Assembly: GCA_017631885.1 (NCBI GenBank)
Contig: JAGBSH010000015.1
Span: 1-54,571, forward strand
From: Fibrobacteraceae bacterium
Lineage (GTDB): Bacteria; Fibrobacterota; Fibrobacteria; Fibrobacterales; Fibrobacteraceae
Direction: 5' to 3'
DNA: 54,571 bases
The position numbers and the translations under genes were made by a program. Of the stretch, positions 53,601 to 54,571 are shown one piece after another. Below the pieces are notes generated by a model. That model searched no databases. It was given only the letters and a program-made list of their open reading frames with translations, and had not been told where the DNA came from. Each line of letters starts with the position of its first letter. The stretch's first letter is position 1.

Positions 53601-54571
53601 CACCTTCTGGGTCTGTGACAGTAAAGGTTATCTTTGCTGCTCCATTCCAATTCTTATCAGGAATCAAAATAGAAGCTACACCATCTTCTTTAATTCCAAC
53701 TTGTAATTCAGAAGTTTTAGATTCTGGTTCTTCTTTTTTAGCTTTTTTACCTTTCTTTTTAGCAGGAGCTGCTTGTTCAACATACTTTTCAGCGTTCCAA
53801 CTCCATTTTAAATCTTCTGGTTTATGGTCAAAATCCTTAACCATATCACGCAAACGAATCTGAGCGAACTGTTTCTTTTCGTCAATCGTCTGATCTTGTA
53901 TTTGCTTTACAAATTCAGGCTTATCGTTTACAGATTCAACAGTAAATTCAACATCTTGAGTTACTTTAGCACCTTCTGGGTCTGTAACTGTTAATGTTAC
54001 CTTTTCTGTTCCATTCCAATATTTATTTGGAATAGTTACTTTCAATTGACGTTCACCATTAACAGCCAATTTTAATGTTTTATTGCCTGTAAATGTCCAT
54101 TTTAATTTAGCAGCCGGGTGATCAGCATCCTTTACAAAGTCATTCAAATCAATAGTTTTGAATTCGCCTTTTTCCTTGATCTTTTGTGCTGGAATTTCTT
54201 TTACAAATACAGGTGCATCGTTTACACTCTTAACAGCAAATGTTACAACTTGCTTTGCACTAGCACCTTCTGGGTCTGTAACAGTAAAGGTAACTTTTTC
54301 TGTACCATTCCAAAGTTCATTTGGTGCTTTAACAGAAACTGTTCCATCTTTACCAACACTTACTTTCAAGTCTTTATTACCAGAAACAGCAACTTTCAAT
54401 TTACCAAATTCATGGTCTTCGTCTTTAATAAGTTCTGAAAGATTGAATGCCTTGAATTCTTGTTTTTCTTGGATTTCTTGATTTTCAATTGCCTTCGCAA
54501 ATACCGGAGCATCATTTACACTCTTAACGGTAAAGGTTGCTTTTGAACTTGCTGTTGCGCCATCTGGGTCA
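50623..54571 (-). CDS. giant tandem-repeat (cadherin/Ig-like) surface protein, 5' end off window
   Basis: The frame is open to the right edge, so at least 1315 residues are visible without the N-terminus. The visible part is a series of about 98-residue repeats, each closing with TFTVTDPEGA-like and VNDxP-like motifs (eleven VND/VNN junctions in window order). The last repeat (GTSLNVSEREGLMNGSSDPDN, KNGSVKLNEKDGSFVYEP) is the classic tandem-95/VCBS cadherin-like domain. Three repeats carry lysine-rich inserts. The C-terminus is a basic KKSKKKRGKR tail of about 28 residues, of the type seen as basic terminal domains in Fibrobacter. It is likely a long adhesin or fibre on the cell surface. No substrate can be named. 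Confidence 0.85.
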   Translation of the reverse strand, partial: DPDGATASSKATFTVKSVNDAPVFAKAIENQEIQEKQEFKAFNLSELIKDEDHEFGKLKVAVSGNKDLKVSVGKDGTVSVKAPNELWNGTEKVTFTVTDPEGASAKQVVTFAVKSVNDAPVFVKEIPAQKIKEKGEFKTIDLNDFVKDADHPAAKLKWTFTGNKTLKLAVNGERQLKVTIPNKYWNGTEKVTLTVTDPEGAKVTQDVEFTVESVNDKPEFVKQIQDQTIDEKKQFAQIRLRDMVKDFDHKPEDLKWSWNAEKYVEQAAPAKKKGKKAKKEEPESKTSELQVGIKEDGVASILIPDKNWNGAAKITFTVTDPEGATVSSSAIFTVKSVNDAPVISKEAPAGEKIREGEKFKSVLLSSLASDADHSASQLTWAISGNKALKAKINKDNTVTISTPDSEWNGRETLTFTVTDPEGAKATHRMNFEVTPVNDSPKIQKIANQKIKEGGKFEAVRLDQFVKDSDNKPAEMKWTIKNAKDIKKGLKVEITPSRQLQVSAENKHFWCPSQPITLRVADPAGYADTMTVFYEITSVNNPPQMKDIQGQKIKEKAKFREIKLDQFVMDADHQKEKLVWTAKVEKVEAETSAKKAPKKAKGKKNKKQKEEPKVETPDMTVTIDNNRIAYIKLPSEQWHGARKITFTVTDPEGAKDSRSAVFEVESVNDVPVLKAIAPQTIKEKEKFKSVALGELVSDLDHPTSALKFSVAETRNLKASIDKKNQLVVSVADKFWSGSEKVTVTVTDPEGAKATQQVLYTVQPVNDPPKIAKIAPQTIKEKERFAPIDLSNAAKDPDNKPAELKWTVSGAKELKVEIKGTRANITTPNTNWYGQETLTFKVSDPSGASDETKVTFKVNAVNDPPFFKQMKPVEIKEKQEFPVINLAEFVKDPDNKISELYFTRDDGEPEGKDKRGRKTKAKAPKTDRKLDYSFSDGKLTVSAPNPNWNGNETVTIVAFDPSGEKASTQVRFVVHPVNDPPQISEIPGEKILEGKAFKTISLDKYVKDPDNKPSEMKWSVSGARMLDVQISGSRVATIKPKKAEWFGSEKITFIVRDPAGITAKTTAEFIIQHVNAVPEMRDIPDYTIKENENGGVLAVLKLNQLARDRDHRFNELKWSFSGNKYLTVTHDKYKNTMTIAQPYSHWKGAPEKITFTVTDPEGAKVFKTAKFTVIAVNNPPVAVAQHYQTQEGTSLNVSEREGLMNGSSDPDNEQAVKVILVNKPKNGSVKLNEKDGSFVYEPKKGFSGIDEFTFKLQDKGGAMSQVQTAEINVTFKLRDVRNQQSAAPVVKKEEDKPKEDKKAKSSKKKSKKKRGKR
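50770..54571 (-). repeat. about 11 tandem cadherin-like repeats with three Lys-rich inserts
   Basis: Distances between successive VND junctions are 98, 123, 99, 102, 128, 97, 96, 116, 97 and 102 residues. The three long units carry the inserts, at about 53707-53784, 52726-52818 and 51787-51861. They are the second, fifth and eighth complete units, exactly every third. Units with inserts 1 and 2 resemble each other, as do the units after each, so three-repeat blocks appear to have been duplicated. Confidence 0.85.

Overview
The window is an AT-rich chromosomal segment of a Gram-negative bacterium, most likely a member of the Fibrobacterota (Fibrobacter-like). The assignment is an inference. 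It rests on secreted lipoproteins with serine-tract linkers, two secreted proteins ending in a formylglycine-generating-enzyme-like (FGE) domain, a lysine-rich basic C-terminus on a giant repeat protein, a type III glutamine synthetase and a Wzi-like outer-membrane protein. There is no phage, integrase, transposase or CRISPR array. The segment looks like core genome with a few lineage-specific surface proteins.

Layout. 1-948 (-): truncated metallo-beta-lactamase-fold lipoprotein. 1016-7172 (+): tilS, ftsH, folP, cdaA and a membrane-anchored FGE-like protein, tightly spaced and partly overlapping; this block joins tRNA modification, membrane proteolysis, folate synthesis and c-di-AMP synthesis. 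7304-10064 (+): lipocalin, then an IscU-like/Nfu fusion overlapping sufB (Fe-S assembly). 10065-10497: non-coding, with a GC-rich hairpin element and an unusual tandem repeat. 10498-14955: DJ-1 protein, hslO, thrH, a MITE-like repeat, a small Cys-rich membrane protein, an ArsR-methyltransferase fusion and a PAP2 phosphatase. 15015-18324: tRNA-Ala, a secreted esterase-like lipoprotein and a repeat-rich porin. 18663-24968: DUF4874/DUF4832 protein, a small membrane protein, hrpB and a divergent dnaA. 25249-28496 (-): surface-glycan block (DegT/WecE-like aminotransferase, WzxE-like flippase, GT2), with a GNAT/FemAB-like protein divergent from it. 29539-32285 (-): TrhP-like U32 protein and Wzi-like protein. 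32475-35206 (+): Cthe_2159-type carbohydrate-binding lipoprotein and a small lipoprotein. 35277-37674 (-): HAD-IIA phosphatase and zinc ABC transporter parts without a permease. 37706-38413 (+): rsmE. 38405-44321 (-): PIN protein, lysine-rich secreted protein, FGE-like lipoprotein and glnN. 44441-44513: tRNA-Arg. 44586-48229 (-): two unknown anchored proteins, a SUI1/YciH protein, prfB with its programmed frameshift, and a SurA/PpiC-like chaperone. 48417-54571 (-): Wzc-like tyrosine autokinase and a giant tandem-repeat surface protein running off the right edge.

The features most worth follow-up are: the three-repeat super-periodicity with lysine-rich inserts in the giant protein; the DnaA in which all three residues aligned with the known base contacts are changed; a triple ATTTATCCAT motif upstream of the esterase gene; the palindrome-punctuated tandem repeat after sufB; and the IscU-like/Nfu fusion beside an orphan sufB.
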